Position numbers and translations under genes: made by a program. The notes beneath the pieces are model-generated. The model searched no databases. It was not told where the DNA came from and saw nothing but the letters and a program-made list of their open reading frames with translations. From NCBI GenBank assembly GCA_947259295.1, contig CAMYMG010000102.1, positions 1-64,000 on the forward strand: 64,000 bases of DNA, read 5' to 3'. Below are positions 8,256 to 16,747 of the stretch, piece by piece. The DNA comes from an uncultured Rhizobiaceae bacterium. Its GTDB lineage: Bacteria > Pseudomonadota > Alphaproteobacteria > Rhizobiales > Rhizobiaceae. The number at the start of each line of letters is the position of its first letter. Position 1 is the first letter of the stretch.

Positions 8256-9026
8256 ATGAGCGATCTCGACAGCAATATCAGCGCCACTGCGCTCAAGGCG
8301 CTTGCCGTGCTCGATTTCGTCGGCGAGCGCCGGCGACCCGTCACGGTCGCGGACGTCGCCGCCGGAATCGGAGGAGATCGCGCAACTGCCTACCGCATGC
8401 TGATGACGCTGGTTCAGTCGGGTTATGTGCAGAAGGCCGACGACTCCAAGCACTACCGGCTTACTTTCAAGGTGCTGTCGCTTGCCCGCCATCTTGTCGG
8501 CGAGGACGAGCGCGCGCGCCGCATCCTGGACTGCCTGCGCGCTATCTCCGAGGAGACGGGCGAGACGGTGCATTACTCGGTTCTGGAGCGCGACGCCGCC
8601 GTACTCGTCTTCCGCGCCAAGGGCACGCAGCGGGTAGCCGTCGACTTCCAGATCGGCGACCGTTCGCCGCTCCATTGCAGCTCGATCGGCAAGGTGTTGC
8701 TGGCCTACCAGGACATGCGCGTCACCGAGACGGTGATTGCCGGTGGTCTCGCCAAGGTCGCCCCGAACACCATCACCGATCCGGACGAGTTGCGCCGCTC
8801 GCTGGCCCGCATCCGCGCCGACGGCTACGCCTTCGACGATCTCGAATTTGCGCCCGACATGCGATGCGTGGCGCTGCCCGTCTTCGAGAATGGAGGCGAG
8901 GTACGGGGCGGTATCGCTATCTCCGGCCCGGCCAGCCGGTTCGACATAGATAAGCTCACCGCGCTGCGCGACGTCGCTCGGCGGCATGCCTCGAACCTCT
9001 CGCGGGAACTTGGCGGGATTCTGTAG
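8256..9026 (+). CDS. IclR-family transcriptional regulator
   Basis: A 256-residue regulator with an N-terminal winged helix (residues 9-70; TVADVAAGIGGDRATAYRML is the recognition region) and a C-terminal IclR effector domain. The latter shows TGETVHYSVLERDAAV, SPLHCSSIGKVLLA and the closing VALPVFENGGEVRGGIAISG. Members bind small metabolites and control adjacent catabolic genes. It is divergent from the aldehyde dehydrogenase/ribose-type ABC operon, its likely target. An upstream open frame continues in phase, but no ribosome site supports it. ATG 8256 has GGAT 6 bp upstream, and ATG 8238 is an alternative six codons earlier. It converges on the MalK-type gene, whose stop is 21 bp away. Confidence 0.88.
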   Translation: MSDLDSNISATALKALAVLDFVGERRRPVTVADVAAGIGGDRATAYRMLMTLVQSGYVQKADDSKHYRLTFKVLSLARHLVGEDERARRILDCLRAISEETGETVHYSVLERDAAVLVFRAKGTQRVAVDFQIGDRSPLHCSSIGKVLLAYQDMRVTETVIAGGLAKVAPNTITDPDELRRSLARIRADGYAFDDLEFAPDMRCVALPVFENGGEVRGGIAISGPASRFDIDKLTALRDVARRHASNLSRELGGIL

Positions 9027-9046
9027 CTCTGCTGGGCGCGCCTGTG

Positions 9047-10144
9047 TCACCGGCCACTCCTGATCCGGTTGCCGGCGCCATCGAACAGATGCGACTGCGC
9101 GGGATCGAAGAGAAGATGGATCGCCTGTCCCTTGGCGAAATTGGCCTTGCCGCGCTGTTCAACGGTAAGAAGCTGATCGAGCCCGTCGACCTCGACGTAG
9201 AGAAGGCTTGAACCGCCTAGATGCTCGACCACGACGATCCGCCCGGGAACGGCGAGCTCGTCAAGCGGCCCTGAGATCGATATGGCGTCCGGACGAACAC
9301 CCAGTTCGATCTCCAGGCCGTCGGCGATGGAAACACGCCCGCCGAGCCTCAGCACCGTCCTTCCGGACGAAGCGGTCGTCAGGGTGGTACCCGCCTCCGA
9401 ATGCGTGGCAATGGCCGGGATGAAGTTCATCTTGGGTTGCCCTAGAAATCCTGCGACAAAACGGTTGGCCGGTTTCTCGTAGAGTTCCAGCGGCGATCCG
9501 ATCTGCTCGACCTTTCCACGATTGATCACGACAATGCGGTCGGCGAGCGTCATGGCCTCGACCTGATCGTGGGTCACATAGATCATCGTGGTGCGAAGCT
9601 GCTCGTGCAGCCGGGCGATCTCGACGCGCATCTGCGCCCTCAGGCCGGCATCGAGATTGGAAAGCGGCTCGTCGAAGAGGAAGACGTCGGGCTTGCGCAC
9701 GATCGCTCGGCCTATTGCGACCCGCTGACGCTGCCCGCCGGACAGTTCCTTCGGCTTGCGGGCAAGCAGATCCTCGATCTGCAGCACGCCGGCGGCTTCG
9801 GCGACCTTGCTGTCGATATCTGCCTTCGCCGTGCCCATCATCTTCAGGGCGAAGCTCATGTTCTCCGCCACCGTCATGTGCGGGTAGAGCGCATAGGACT
9901 GGAACACCATGGCAATGCCGCGGTCGGCAGCAGCGACGGACTTCATGGGCTTACCGCCGATCAGGAGTTCGCCTGACGTGATCTCTTCCAGCCCGGCGAT
10001 CATCCGCATCAGCGTGGATTTGCCGCAACCGGAGGGGCCGACGAAGACCACAAGCTCACGGTCGGCGATGACCAGCGACACGTCGCGTACCGCCTCGACC
10101 CTGCCGAAGGATTTGGCAACGTTCCTCAGTTCCACAGAAGCCAA
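9047..10144 (-). CDS. Carbohydrate ABC transporter ATPase, MalK/UgpC type
   Basis: A 365-residue ATPase with Walker A GPSGCGKST (about residues 37-45), the signature LSGGQRQRVAIGRAI, Walker B VFLFDEPLSNLD and H-loop YVTHDQ. These are followed by the MalK-specific C-terminal regulatory OB-fold (from about residue 240, ending LFDGAGNRI). It powers the MalFG-type permease pair encoded upstream in the same operon. The gene follows the RidA gene by 4 bp, so it is the last cistron of binding protein, two permeases, RidA and ATPase. The substrate is probably a sugar, polyol or glycerophosphodiester, but the sequence does not decide. Confidence 0.92.
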   Translation of the reverse strand: MASVELRNVAKSFGRVEAVRDVSLVIADRELVVFVGPSGCGKSTLMRMIAGLEEITSGELLIGGKPMKSVAAADRGIAMVFQSYALYPHMTVAENMSFALKMMGTAKADIDSKVAEAAGVLQIEDLLARKPKELSGGQRQRVAIGRAIVRKPDVFLFDEPLSNLDAGLRAQMRVEIARLHEQLRTTMIYVTHDQVEAMTLADRIVVINRGKVEQIGSPLELYEKPANRFVAGFLGQPKMNFIPAIATHSEAGTTLTTASSGRTVLRLGGRVSIADGLEIELGVRPDAISISGPLDELAVPGRIVVVEHLGGSSLLYVEVDGLDQLLTVEQRGKANFAKGQAIHLLFDPAQSHLFDGAGNRIRSGR

Positions 10145-10148
10145 CTCT

Positions 10149-10565
10149 TCAATCCTTCGACTTGACTGCCCACATCTCGATCTCGACCATGAAACCAGGC
10201 AAGAGTACCGCCTGCACGGCCGTGCGAACGGGCAGCGGTTCGGCCATCATCTCTTCGTAGACCGCATTGAAGCGCGCCCACTGGCCGAGGTCGGTGAGAT
10301 AGATGTTGACCTTGAAGACGTCGCCCAATGTGCAATTGGCGGTGGCGAGCTGCGCGGCGCAATTATTGAGCGTGGCCTGCGTCTGCTCTTCTATCGTGGC
10401 GCCGATCACCTCGCCGTCCATGTCCACCGCGACCTGACCCGAAATAACCACAAGCCGCCTCGCGTCGATCTCGAGCACGGGTGAGTACGGGCCTGCGGTA
10501 CTATGCTGCTTGGCGTCCTTGGGACGCACTTTCAGCGGATGATGAATGTCGCCGGTGTCTGCCAT
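10149..10565 (-). CDS. RidA/YjgF-family protein
   Basis: A 138-residue protein of the Rid family, small trimeric proteins that hydrolyse reactive enamines/imines or deaminate related intermediates. Family features visible are GPYSPVLEIDARRLVVISGQV near the N-terminus, the NNCAAQLATANCTLGDVFKVNIYLTD core (split here by position, about residues 67-92) and FNAVYEEM. In place of the usual final RVEIE..A motif it has MVEIEMWAV, so the conserved RidA arginine (R105 in the archetype) is not present in its normal context. It may belong to a Rid subgroup without canonical imine deaminase activity. It sits between the second permease and the ATPase with 3-4 bp gaps, implying a pathway-specific role. 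Confidence 0.85.
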   Translation of the reverse strand: MADTGDIHHPLKVRPKDAKQHSTAGPYSPVLEIDARRLVVISGQVAVDMDGEVIGATIEEQTQATLNNCAAQLATANCTLGDVFKVNIYLTDLGQWARFNAVYEEMMAEPLPVRTAVQAVLLPGFMVEIEMWAVKSKD

Positions 10566-10568
10566 GGT

Positions 10569-11456
10569 CTATCCCTTGACTGCGCCACTGAGCAGGCCCT
10601 CGACCACGAAGCGCCAGACGAGCACGACGAGCACCAGCGTGGGAACGATGGCGATGAAGATCGCCGTGTTGAGCAGGCTCCACGACACATCCGTGTTCCG
10701 CGCCAGCGCCGCCATCACGACGGAGACCGGGCGCGTGGCCGCGTCGCCCGAAAGCACCATCGAGAACATGTATTCCGAATAGGAGAGCATGAACGCAAAC
10801 AGCCCGGTGGCGCCGATCGATGGCAGCGCGAGCGGCAAAGCCACACGGAAGAAGGTCTGGAAGCGGTTGCAATGATCGAGCACCGCCGCCTCGAATATCT
10901 CGGCCGGCATCTTTCGGAAGAACACCGAAAGGATCAGCACGGTGAACGGCAAGGCCTTCGCCGTATGCACGAGGATGATGCCAGCCTGCGTACCGACCAG
11001 CCCGAGCGCCTGCAGCATGATGTAGATCGGCGTCACGAGCGCTACCGCCGGCACCAGCGGTGAGAGAATGAGAAACATGAAGGTCAACTGCTTGCCCGGG
11101 AAAGCGTAGCGGGCGAACACAAATGCCGCCGGCGCACCGATCAGCAGGTTCAGCAGCATTGACGAAAAGGCGATGACGCCGCTGTTGAGCAGACTTTGAG
11201 GGACTTGCCGCGCCGCGTCCGAAATCATCGCCCGGTTGGCGTTCTCGGCGAGGTAGGAATCCGGCAACTGTCCCGTGAACACGTAGCGATAGGTCTCGAA
11301 GGACAGACCCTCGCTGAAGAGAGCCTTGCTGCCATCGAGCAGGATCCGGTCGGGCACGACGCTGCCGATCAGCGAAAGGATGACCGGTCCGCCGGCAAAG
11401 AGCACGATCAGCGATGCGAACAGGCAGGTCAGGAAGGGATTGAGCCCGCGTTGCAT
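10569..11456 (-). CDS. Carbohydrate ABC transporter permease, MalG type
   Basis: A 295-residue permease with six hydrophobic segments and the EAA coupling loop, ...MPAEIFEAAVLDHCNRFQTF followed by VALPLALPSIG, which contacts the ATPase. The open frame extends 17 codons further, but ATG 11456 follows the stop of the MalF-type gene by one base (TAGgATG), the natural coupled start. It ends in ...LLSGAVKG, the usual MalG-type C-terminus. It forms the inner-membrane channel with the partner permease and imports the ligand of the binding protein encoded upstream in the operon. Confidence 0.9.
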   Translation of the reverse strand: MQRGLNPFLTCLFASLIVLFAGGPVILSLIGSVVPDRILLDGSKALFSEGLSFETYRYVFTGQLPDSYLAENANRAMISDAARQVPQSLLNSGVIAFSSMLLNLLIGAPAAFVFARYAFPGKQLTFMFLILSPLVPAVALVTPIYIMLQALGLVGTQAGIILVHTAKALPFTVLILSVFFRKMPAEIFEAAVLDHCNRFQTFFRVALPLALPSIGATGLFAFMLSYSEYMFSMVLSGDAATRPVSVVMAALARNTDVSWSLLNTAIFIAIVPTLVLVVLVWRFVVEGLLSGAVKG

Positions 11457-11457
11457 C

Positions 11458-12336
11458 CTACTGCTCCGCGAAAAGGTCGGAGGGGAGAGCGCGCGTAATG
11501 GCTGCAATCAGCACCGCAGAAATGGCGACGACGATGAAGGCGACCGCGGACCCACTGCCAAAATCATACATGGAGAAGCTTTCCCGCCAGATCTGGAAGG
11601 ACAGCAAGGTCGTGGCCGTGCCCGGCCCGCCCCCGGTCATGGCGTAGACAAGGTCGTAGGTCGTGAAGGCGGTAAGCGCGTTGTAGACGATCAGCACGAC
11701 GATCATCGACTTGATCTCGGGGAAAACGATGTAGCGGAACCGCTTGAATGCACTGCGGCAGTCGATGGCGGCGGCCTCCAGGGTCTCCGAATTGACCGCC
11801 GAAAGCGCGGCCATGATCAGCACGACGGCGAACGGGATCTGCGTCCACACATGGGCGACGGCGACCGAGACAAGCGCGAGCCGCGGCGAGGTCAGCCATG
11901 GGATGGAGCCGTCGATCAGATGCAGGTCGCGCAGCAGGCCGTTCAGGACACCGAAGCTTGGATGGAACACCCAAATCCAGAGCACTGCGCTGATCGCGCC
12001 GGGCAGCACCCAGGGCAGCAGGACGATGGATCGGACGATCTGCGAACCGAAGAACCGCCGCTGCAGGAAGAGCGCAATCAGCGTGCCGATGATGACGACG
12101 CAAGGTGCCGCGAGGAGGGTGAAGACAAGCGAGTTGCCGAGCGCGTCCCGAAAATAGTTGCTGCCGACGACCCGCTTGTAATTGTCCAGGCCGACGAACG
12201 GCTCGCCGGGGAAGAGCAGCATGACCGAATGCAGGCTCGTCCAGAATGCGTAGGCGACCGGATATATCGTCATAAGCGCCACCGGCAAAAGTGCAGGCAA
12301 CAGCCAGAGCGCCGGAAAGCGTTTTATCGTCCACAT
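11458..12336 (-). CDS. Carbohydrate ABC transporter permease, MalF type
   Basis: A 292-residue membrane protein with six predicted helices, the periplasmic segment VGLDNYKRVVGSNYFRDAL typical of sugar permeases, and the EAA loop SETLEAAAIDCRSAFKRF. It pairs with the MalG-type protein whose start is one base after its stop. The gene lies 70 bp downstream of the binding-protein gene, with a strong stem-loop at 12372-12395 between them. Length and topology match UgpA/MalF-type permeases lacking the long N-terminal extension of enteric MalF. Confidence 0.9.
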   Translation of the reverse strand: MWTIKRFPALWLLPALLPVALMTIYPVAYAFWTSLHSVMLLFPGEPFVGLDNYKRVVGSNYFRDALGNSLVFTLLAAPCVVIIGTLIALFLQRRFFGSQIVRSIVLLPWVLPGAISAVLWIWVFHPSFGVLNGLLRDLHLIDGSIPWLTSPRLALVSVAVAHVWTQIPFAVVLIMAALSAVNSETLEAAAIDCRSAFKRFRYIVFPEIKSMIVVLIVYNALTAFTTYDLVYAMTGGGPGTATTLLSFQIWRESFSMYDFGSGSAVAFIVVAISAVLIAAITRALPSDLFAEQ

Positions 12337-12371
12337 GGAGAAGCCTGCTGAGCCTTGAATTGGCGAAAGGC

Positions 12372-12395
12372 GGGGCGGCAGTGTGACGCCGCCCC
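12372..12395 (-). other. Intercistronic stem-loop between binding-protein and permease genes
   Basis: A perfect 8-bp inverted repeat, GGGGCGGC / GCCGCCCC with an 8-nt loop, lies 11 bp after the binding-protein stop and before the permease start. There is no U-tract, so full termination is unlikely. Such hairpins typically shield the upstream message from 3' exonucleases and allow more binding protein than permease to be made. Confidence 0.55.
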
Positions 12396-12406
12396 CTCGA
12401 CACCGC

Positions 12407-13687
12407 TTAGCGGTTGGCGAACTGCTCCTTGAGCTGGTTCCAGCGCTCCGCGCCGTCCTTCATGGTCTGTTCGACGCTCGCCTCGCCAACCATCGCCTTG
12501 GCCAGCAGCGGGCGGAAATAGGCTGACCAGACCGAGCTGTACTCGGTATAGGTGCCGGCCTTGGCAATCGACGCCTGGTCGCCCAGCGCCTTGACGTCGG
12601 CCCATTTGCCCCAGGCCTCGATCACATCCTTGTCCTCGAACAGCGGCAACTGCGCGAAACCGAGCCCCTTCTCGACGGCCCAGCGCTTGGCCACGGTATA
12701 GGGCTTGCCGGCCATGAAGTTCACGAACTTCCAGGAAGCCTCTGCGCGTGCCGGATCGGCCGCGGCCTGCGCCGTCACGACATAGGACTTGGCAAAGCCA
12801 AGCGTGGCGTGCGTGGAGCCGGGCATCGGCGCCAGCGCGAACTCTCCTGCACGAGGCTGGTCGGCGGTATTGTTCAGCGCCGCGAGCACATAGGTGTAGA
12901 CGATGGTGAAGGCGTGCGCTCCAGTGTTCATCGCCGGGATGATCTTGGACTCGTGCGTCTCGGACTGCACGAGATCCTTGGAATAGGCATCGGCGATCCA
13001 CTGCAGTTGCTTGAACGCCTCGTTATTCGGGTCGGCAAAAAGCGGGTTGAGATCCTTGTCGAAGAACTCTGCGCCACGACCGTAGGCCTGCGCGACGAAG
13101 GCGTCATAGAAATTGGGGAGTTCCTGATTGTACTCATAGACGATCGGATGCTCCATGCCGCCTGCCTTGAGCTTCTCGGCGGCCGCAGTCACCTCTTCCC
13201 ACGTGGACGGCACGGCAATGCCGGCGTCGGCAAGGATCTTCTTGTTGTAGATGAAGGAGATGGTGTCGGCGTAGTAGGGCAGGCCGTAGACCTTGTCTTT
13301 GTACGTCACGTCGGTCAGCGCGAACCCGGCGATGTCTTTCTTCAACTCGTCGATCGTCGCTGCTGGCGCGACCGAGTCCAGCGGAGCGATAAAGCCGGCC
13401 GTACCCCATGCTGGCAACCAATCCTGACCACCATAGATCACGTCGGTCGGTGTATTGCCGCGGAAGCGCAGGACGAGACTATCCTGGTAGTCCGGCCATG
13501 TGTAGTCCGTGACCTTGACCTTGATGCCGGGATTGGCCTCCTCGAACTGCTTCACATTGTCCTGGATCGTCTCCAGGGAATAGTTCCAAACGACGAATTC
13601 GAGGGTAATGTCCTCGGCAGCACCGGGCTGAGCCGCAAGGATGCCGGAAGCGAGCATGCCGGCGGCGAAAAATGTTCTCATCTTCAT
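12407..13687 (-). CDS. Extracellular solute-binding protein of a sugar ABC transporter (family 1)
   Basis: A 426-residue family 1 periplasmic binding protein. It has a signal peptide (residues 1-24, cleaving near GAA-EDI), LEFVVWNYSLE at the mature start, the FEEANPGIKVKVTDYTW segment, and GLPYYADTISFIYNKKILADAG, typical of sugar binders (split motif around residues 120-142). It is the first gene of the operon and would determine transporter specificity. The open frame begins 35 codons earlier, but only ATG 13687 gives a proper signal peptide and has AGAGGATGGGAC just upstream. It is divergent from the creatininase-family hydrolase gene. Confidence 0.9.
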   Translation of the reverse strand: MKMRTFFAAGMLASGILAAQPGAAEDITLEFVVWNYSLETIQDNVKQFEEANPGIKVKVTDYTWPDYQDSLVLRFRGNTPTDVIYGGQDWLPAWGTAGFIAPLDSVAPAATIDELKKDIAGFALTDVTYKDKVYGLPYYADTISFIYNKKILADAGIAVPSTWEEVTAAAEKLKAGGMEHPIVYEYNQELPNFYDAFVAQAYGRGAEFFDKDLNPLFADPNNEAFKQLQWIADAYSKDLVQSETHESKIIPAMNTGAHAFTIVYTYVLAALNNTADQPRAGEFALAPMPGSTHATLGFAKSYVVTAQAAADPARAEASWKFVNFMAGKPYTVAKRWAVEKGLGFAQLPLFEDKDVIEAWGKWADVKALGDQASIAKAGTYTEYSSVWSAYFRPLLAKAMVGEASVEQTMKDGAERWNQLKEQFANR

Positions 13688-13835
13688 ATTGTCCCATCCT
13701 CTCTTGCGGCCAACGCTTGAGCGTTCCATTCGGAGCGGCGCACCCATTTGGTCGTTGACATTGGGCGTCCTGGATCGGACTATAAAAACCAATGCTGATC
13801 AATTGCAACCGATTTTCCTCAAAGGACGGGTCACC

Positions 13836-13853
13836 GATGGTAAGTGATGGTAA
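13836..13853. promoter_or_regulatory. Tandem GATGGTAA repeats in the divergent promoter region
   Basis: GATGGTAA occurs at 13836-13843 and again at 13846-13853, exactly one helical turn apart, in the 262-bp gap between the binding-protein and hydrolase genes. Tandem same-face repeats suggest an activator or repressor site, possibly for the FadR-type regulator at 15812. This is inferred from spacing only. Confidence 0.3.
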
Positions 13854-13949
13854 CTCGGGCTTTATGACGATGCCCTGCGGGCCGGTACAGGGAGCGAGAT
13901 CAGGCCGCCACGTTCATGTACGATCTCAAGACGCGCTGTTCGCGGTGAT

Positions 13950-14735
13950 ATGATGCGCTTCGAAGAACTCACCTCACCTGACGTCGCCGCCCTCGACCGC
14001 GACAGAACCATACTGATCCTGCCGCTCGGCTCGGTCGAGCAGCATGGCAACCATATGCCGCTCGGTACCGATACTCTGCTTGCCCATTCCGTATCTCTGG
14101 CGGCAGCTGAACGATCGCCTGGGGCGACCGCGGTCCTGCCGCCGCCCTGGTATGGGTTCTCGGCGCATCACATGCGCTTCCCGGGCAGCATCACGTTGCG
14201 CGCCGAAACGCTGATGGCGGTGGCGGAAGACATCGTCGGCTCGGCAGTGGCGCACGGCTTTCGCCACGTTCTTATCGTCAATGGCCATGGCGGAAATGGC
14301 GGCGTAATCGACCTCTTGGCCTCGACTCTCGGCCACAGGCACTACGGCAAGGCCAGGATCGCCGCCCTCACCTACTTTCAACTCGCGCGCGACGCGATCG
14401 CTGCACTGCGGCGGTCAGAGTCCGGCGGCATGGGGCACGCCTGCGAATTCGAGACGGCGATGGTCCAGCATGTAAGGCCTGGTCTCGCAAAGATGGAGCT
14501 GGCCGAGGCGACCTATCCCGACCCCGGCTCAAGCTATCTCGCCACCGATCTGCTCGGTGGGTCGGCGGTGAAAACCTATCTCGATTTCGCCGACCTCTCC
14601 CCGACCGGCACGCTGGGGGACCCGGGTCTTGCGACACCCGAGGCGGGCAAGAAGTTCTTCGATGCGGTGGTCGGAGAGCTTGTCGCCTTCATCGAGGATT
14701 TCCGCGGCTGGGCCATTCCGGGACAGCCGAAATGA
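13950..14735 (+). CDS. Creatininase-family amidohydrolase
   Basis: A 261-residue protein of the creatininase superfamily, metal-dependent hydrolases that open cyclic amides or cleave related bonds (creatininase, FAPy deformylase ArfB, mycofactocin MftE). The metal-binding residues are visible: LGSVEQHGNHMPLGTD (E30, H32, D41), VNGHGGNGG (H113) and the glutamate in GHACEFET. Length matches the family. It starts a short operon with the oxidoreductase, which overlaps it by 4 bp (ATGA). Its divergent partner is an ABC importer that includes a RidA protein, so the set may degrade an imported nitrogen-containing compound (inference). Substrate is unknown, and creatininine itself is not indicated. 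Confidence 0.85.
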   Translation: MMRFEELTSPDVAALDRDRTILILPLGSVEQHGNHMPLGTDTLLAHSVSLAAAERSPGATAVLPPPWYGFSAHHMRFPGSITLRAETLMAVAEDIVGSAVAHGFRHVLIVNGHGGNGGVIDLLASTLGHRHYGKARIAALTYFQLARDAIAALRRSESGGMGHACEFETAMVQHVRPGLAKMELAEATYPDPGSSYLATDLLGGSAVKTYLDFADLSPTGTLGDPGLATPEAGKKFFDAVVGELVAFIEDFRGWAIPGQPK

Positions 14736-15733
14736 CCGATAAGTTGAAAGTCGGCGTCATCGGACTGGGTTTCTTCGGCAACCGCCACGCCCGAGCCTAT
14801 GCCGATCACCCGGCTGCCGAACTGATCGCAGTCTGCGACTCCGATCCGGCGCGAGCCCAGATCGTCGCACAGGCGACCGGAGCGCGAGACTTCAGCGACC
14901 TGCACGCGCTGTTGCAGTTGCGGGACCTCGATGCCGTAAGCATCTGCTTGCCGGACCGACTCCACGAAGAGGCAGCAGTGGCCGCGGCCGAGGCGGGCAA
15001 GGCCATCCTTCTTGAAAAGCCGCTTGCTCACGACAACTATACTGCACGCCGCATCGTGGCGGCGGTGGAGAAGTCCGGCGTGCGCTTCATGGTCGGGCAC
15101 ATCTTGCGGTTCGACCCGCGTTACGTGCATACGTTTCATGCCGCGGCTCCCGAGAGGCTCGGGATGCCCATACATCTTCGCGCAGAGCGAAACGGCGTCC
15201 GCGCGACGGCAAGCCGACTGGGGTCCTCGAGCTCGATCCTTTTCTACATGGGCGTCCATGACATTGATGCCATGCAATGGATCGCGCGTTCGAGGATCAA
15301 TCGCGTCTATGCGCAAAAGGTCGAGCGGCTCGGCACTGGCAACGAGGACGCCCTCTGTGCGGTGGTGAATTTCGAGAACGGCGCGATCGGCACTATCGAC
15401 TACAGCTGGGCCTGGCCGGACGGACTGATGAACGGCTTTCGTTCGTCGCTCGAAATCGTCGGCACAAAATCGGCTGTCTATCTCGACTGCTCCGACCAGG
15501 GTTTCTATGTCGTTGAACAGGGCGGCACCAGCGGCGGCGACACGCATCTGTGGCCCGAGATCAACGGTCGCATCACGGGCGCTCTGGCCGACGAACTCGA
15601 CCATTTCGTCAAGGCTACCTTGTCCGGCGCTCCCTATGTCCAGCACCATCGTGAAGCGCTCGACGCGATTCCCGTGCTGGACGCCTTGGCGGAGTCGGCG
15701 CAAACGGCGGTTCCCGTCGATGTGCTCCGCTGA
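14732..15733 (+). CDS. Gfo/Idh/MocA-family oxidoreductase
   Basis: A 333-residue NAD(P)-dependent dehydrogenase. It has an N-terminal Rossmann fold with VGVIGLGFFGNRHARAY (residues 7-23), the family motif EKPLAHD around residue 95 (catalytic-type lysine in EKP), and a C-terminal alpha/beta substrate domain with YMGVHDIDAMQWI containing the conserved D..H-like active-site histidine. Such enzymes oxidise sugars, inositols or amino-sugar derivatives. It overlaps the creatininase-family gene by 4 bp and is followed by a FadR regulator. The reaction is not predictable in detail, but a catabolic dehydrogenase for the compound imported by the divergent ABC system is the best reading. Confidence 0.85.
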   Translation: MTDKLKVGVIGLGFFGNRHARAYADHPAAELIAVCDSDPARAQIVAQATGARDFSDLHALLQLRDLDAVSICLPDRLHEEAAVAAAEAGKAILLEKPLAHDNYTARRIVAAVEKSGVRFMVGHILRFDPRYVHTFHAAAPERLGMPIHLRAERNGVRATASRLGSSSSILFYMGVHDIDAMQWIARSRINRVYAQKVERLGTGNEDALCAVVNFENGAIGTIDYSWAWPDGLMNGFRSSLEIVGTKSAVYLDCSDQGFYVVEQGGTSGGDTHLWPEINGRITGALADELDHFVKATLSGAPYVQHHREALDAIPVLDALAESAQTAVPVDVLR

Positions 15734-15757
15734 AAGATCGCCATTGGCTCCGAATGG

Positions 15758-15786
15758 TTGACAACAGAAACCCGACTCTGTTCATA
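15758..15786 (+). promoter_or_regulatory. Putative promoter with overlapping palindrome before the FadR-type gene
   Basis: TTGACA (15758-15763) and TTCATA (15781-15786) are spaced 17 bp apart. Between them lies the inverted repeat AACAGA-N8-TCTGTT at 15763-15782. The palindrome covers the spacer, as expected for an autorepressed GntR-family promoter. The -10 element is weak. Confidence 0.4.
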
Positions 15787-15811
15787 AGCGGCTCTCGCCG
15801 GGAACCCCTAG

Positions 15812-16549
15812 ATGCCTTCCGACACTACTCTGGCGCAACTTGCTGCCATTGCCACCAACGACCGGGCGACACCATCACTGGTCTACCGGTCGCTGCTGCG
15901 CAGCATTCGGGACGGTCTGATGGTGCCGGGCGCCAAGCTCCCCAACGAGCGCGAGTTGGCGCAGCAGCTCAATACCAGCCGCACCGCGGTGCGGAGCGCA
16001 CTTGCCATGATGGAGCGCCAGGGCCTGGTGCTGAGGCGTGTCGGCAGCGGAACTTTTCTCACGGATGATGCCGACCTGGTGTTCGAGCGCATGGACCAGA
16101 CCAGCGTCGACAGTCACGAGGCAGTTCCGTCGTTTGCCGAGATAGTAGAGGGACGGCTGCTCTTCGAGCCGGCCATGATGCATCTGGTAGTCAACCGGGT
16201 GCAGGAGGCAGAGATCCTCGACATGCGCCGTACGCTCGAACTGATCCTCGAAGCGCCGACCTGGGAGGACTTCAAGGAGCAGATCTATGCCCTGCATCGA
16301 CTGATGTTCGCCAGCACCAAGAACAAGTTCCTGATGCAGATCATGGCGAGCATCCTGGACGACCGCCGCGCGGTGTTGTTCGACGGACGCGATACGGACA
16401 AGCCCGCGCCCGGGCCGGTGCGGCAGCAGACGCACAAGGACCTCAAGGCGATTGTCGACGCCATCGCCACGCGGAACGCCAAGCTGGCTGAAGAACTGGT
16501 CGCCGATCACCTCATGCGCACGCTGGCGACGATCAATATCTGGCAATAG
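15812..16549 (+). CDS. GntR-family regulator, FadR subfamily
   Basis: A 245-residue regulator with an N-terminal winged helix (residues 25-90; NERELAQQLNTSRTAVRSAL is the GntR signature) and a C-terminal all-helical FCD domain. The latter includes VEGRLLFEPAMMHLV and the metal-ligand-like histidine positions in YALHRLMFAST and ADHLMRTL. FCD regulators respond to organic acids or sugar acids, often through a bound metal. It lies 78 bp after the oxidoreductase gene, with its own possible promoter, and probably controls the hydrolase/oxidoreductase genes and the divergent ABC operon. Confidence 0.88.
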   Translation: MPSDTTLAQLAAIATNDRATPSLVYRSLLRSIRDGLMVPGAKLPNERELAQQLNTSRTAVRSALAMMERQGLVLRRVGSGTFLTDDADLVFERMDQTSVDSHEAVPSFAEIVEGRLLFEPAMMHLVVNRVQEAEILDMRRTLELILEAPTWEDFKEQIYALHRLMFASTKNKFLMQIMASILDDRRAVLFDGRDTDKPAPGPVRQQTHKDLKAIVDAIATRNAKLAEELVADHLMRTLATINIWQ

Positions 16550-16747
16550 CCGACACACGTTCGGTTGACGCAGCCGCTACCGTCTGTGTCGGCAATAAAG
16601 ACGACTGAACCGCAGGGTTGACGGTCGATACCTTGGCCATCTCTCCATTCGTGATTTCACTTTCCCACGTAGCAAATCGGCTGATGTATCGAGCCGATTA
16701 CGTCGCGGATAACTGCGGCAAGTGTGTTCCGCCGATGCCAAGAACTC

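Noticed and set aside
16549-16593. 9-bp inverted repeat GCCGACACA / TGTGTCGGC after the FadR-type gene as a terminator
   Set aside because: The 27-nt loop is large and no T-tract follows, so a functional terminator cannot be supported.
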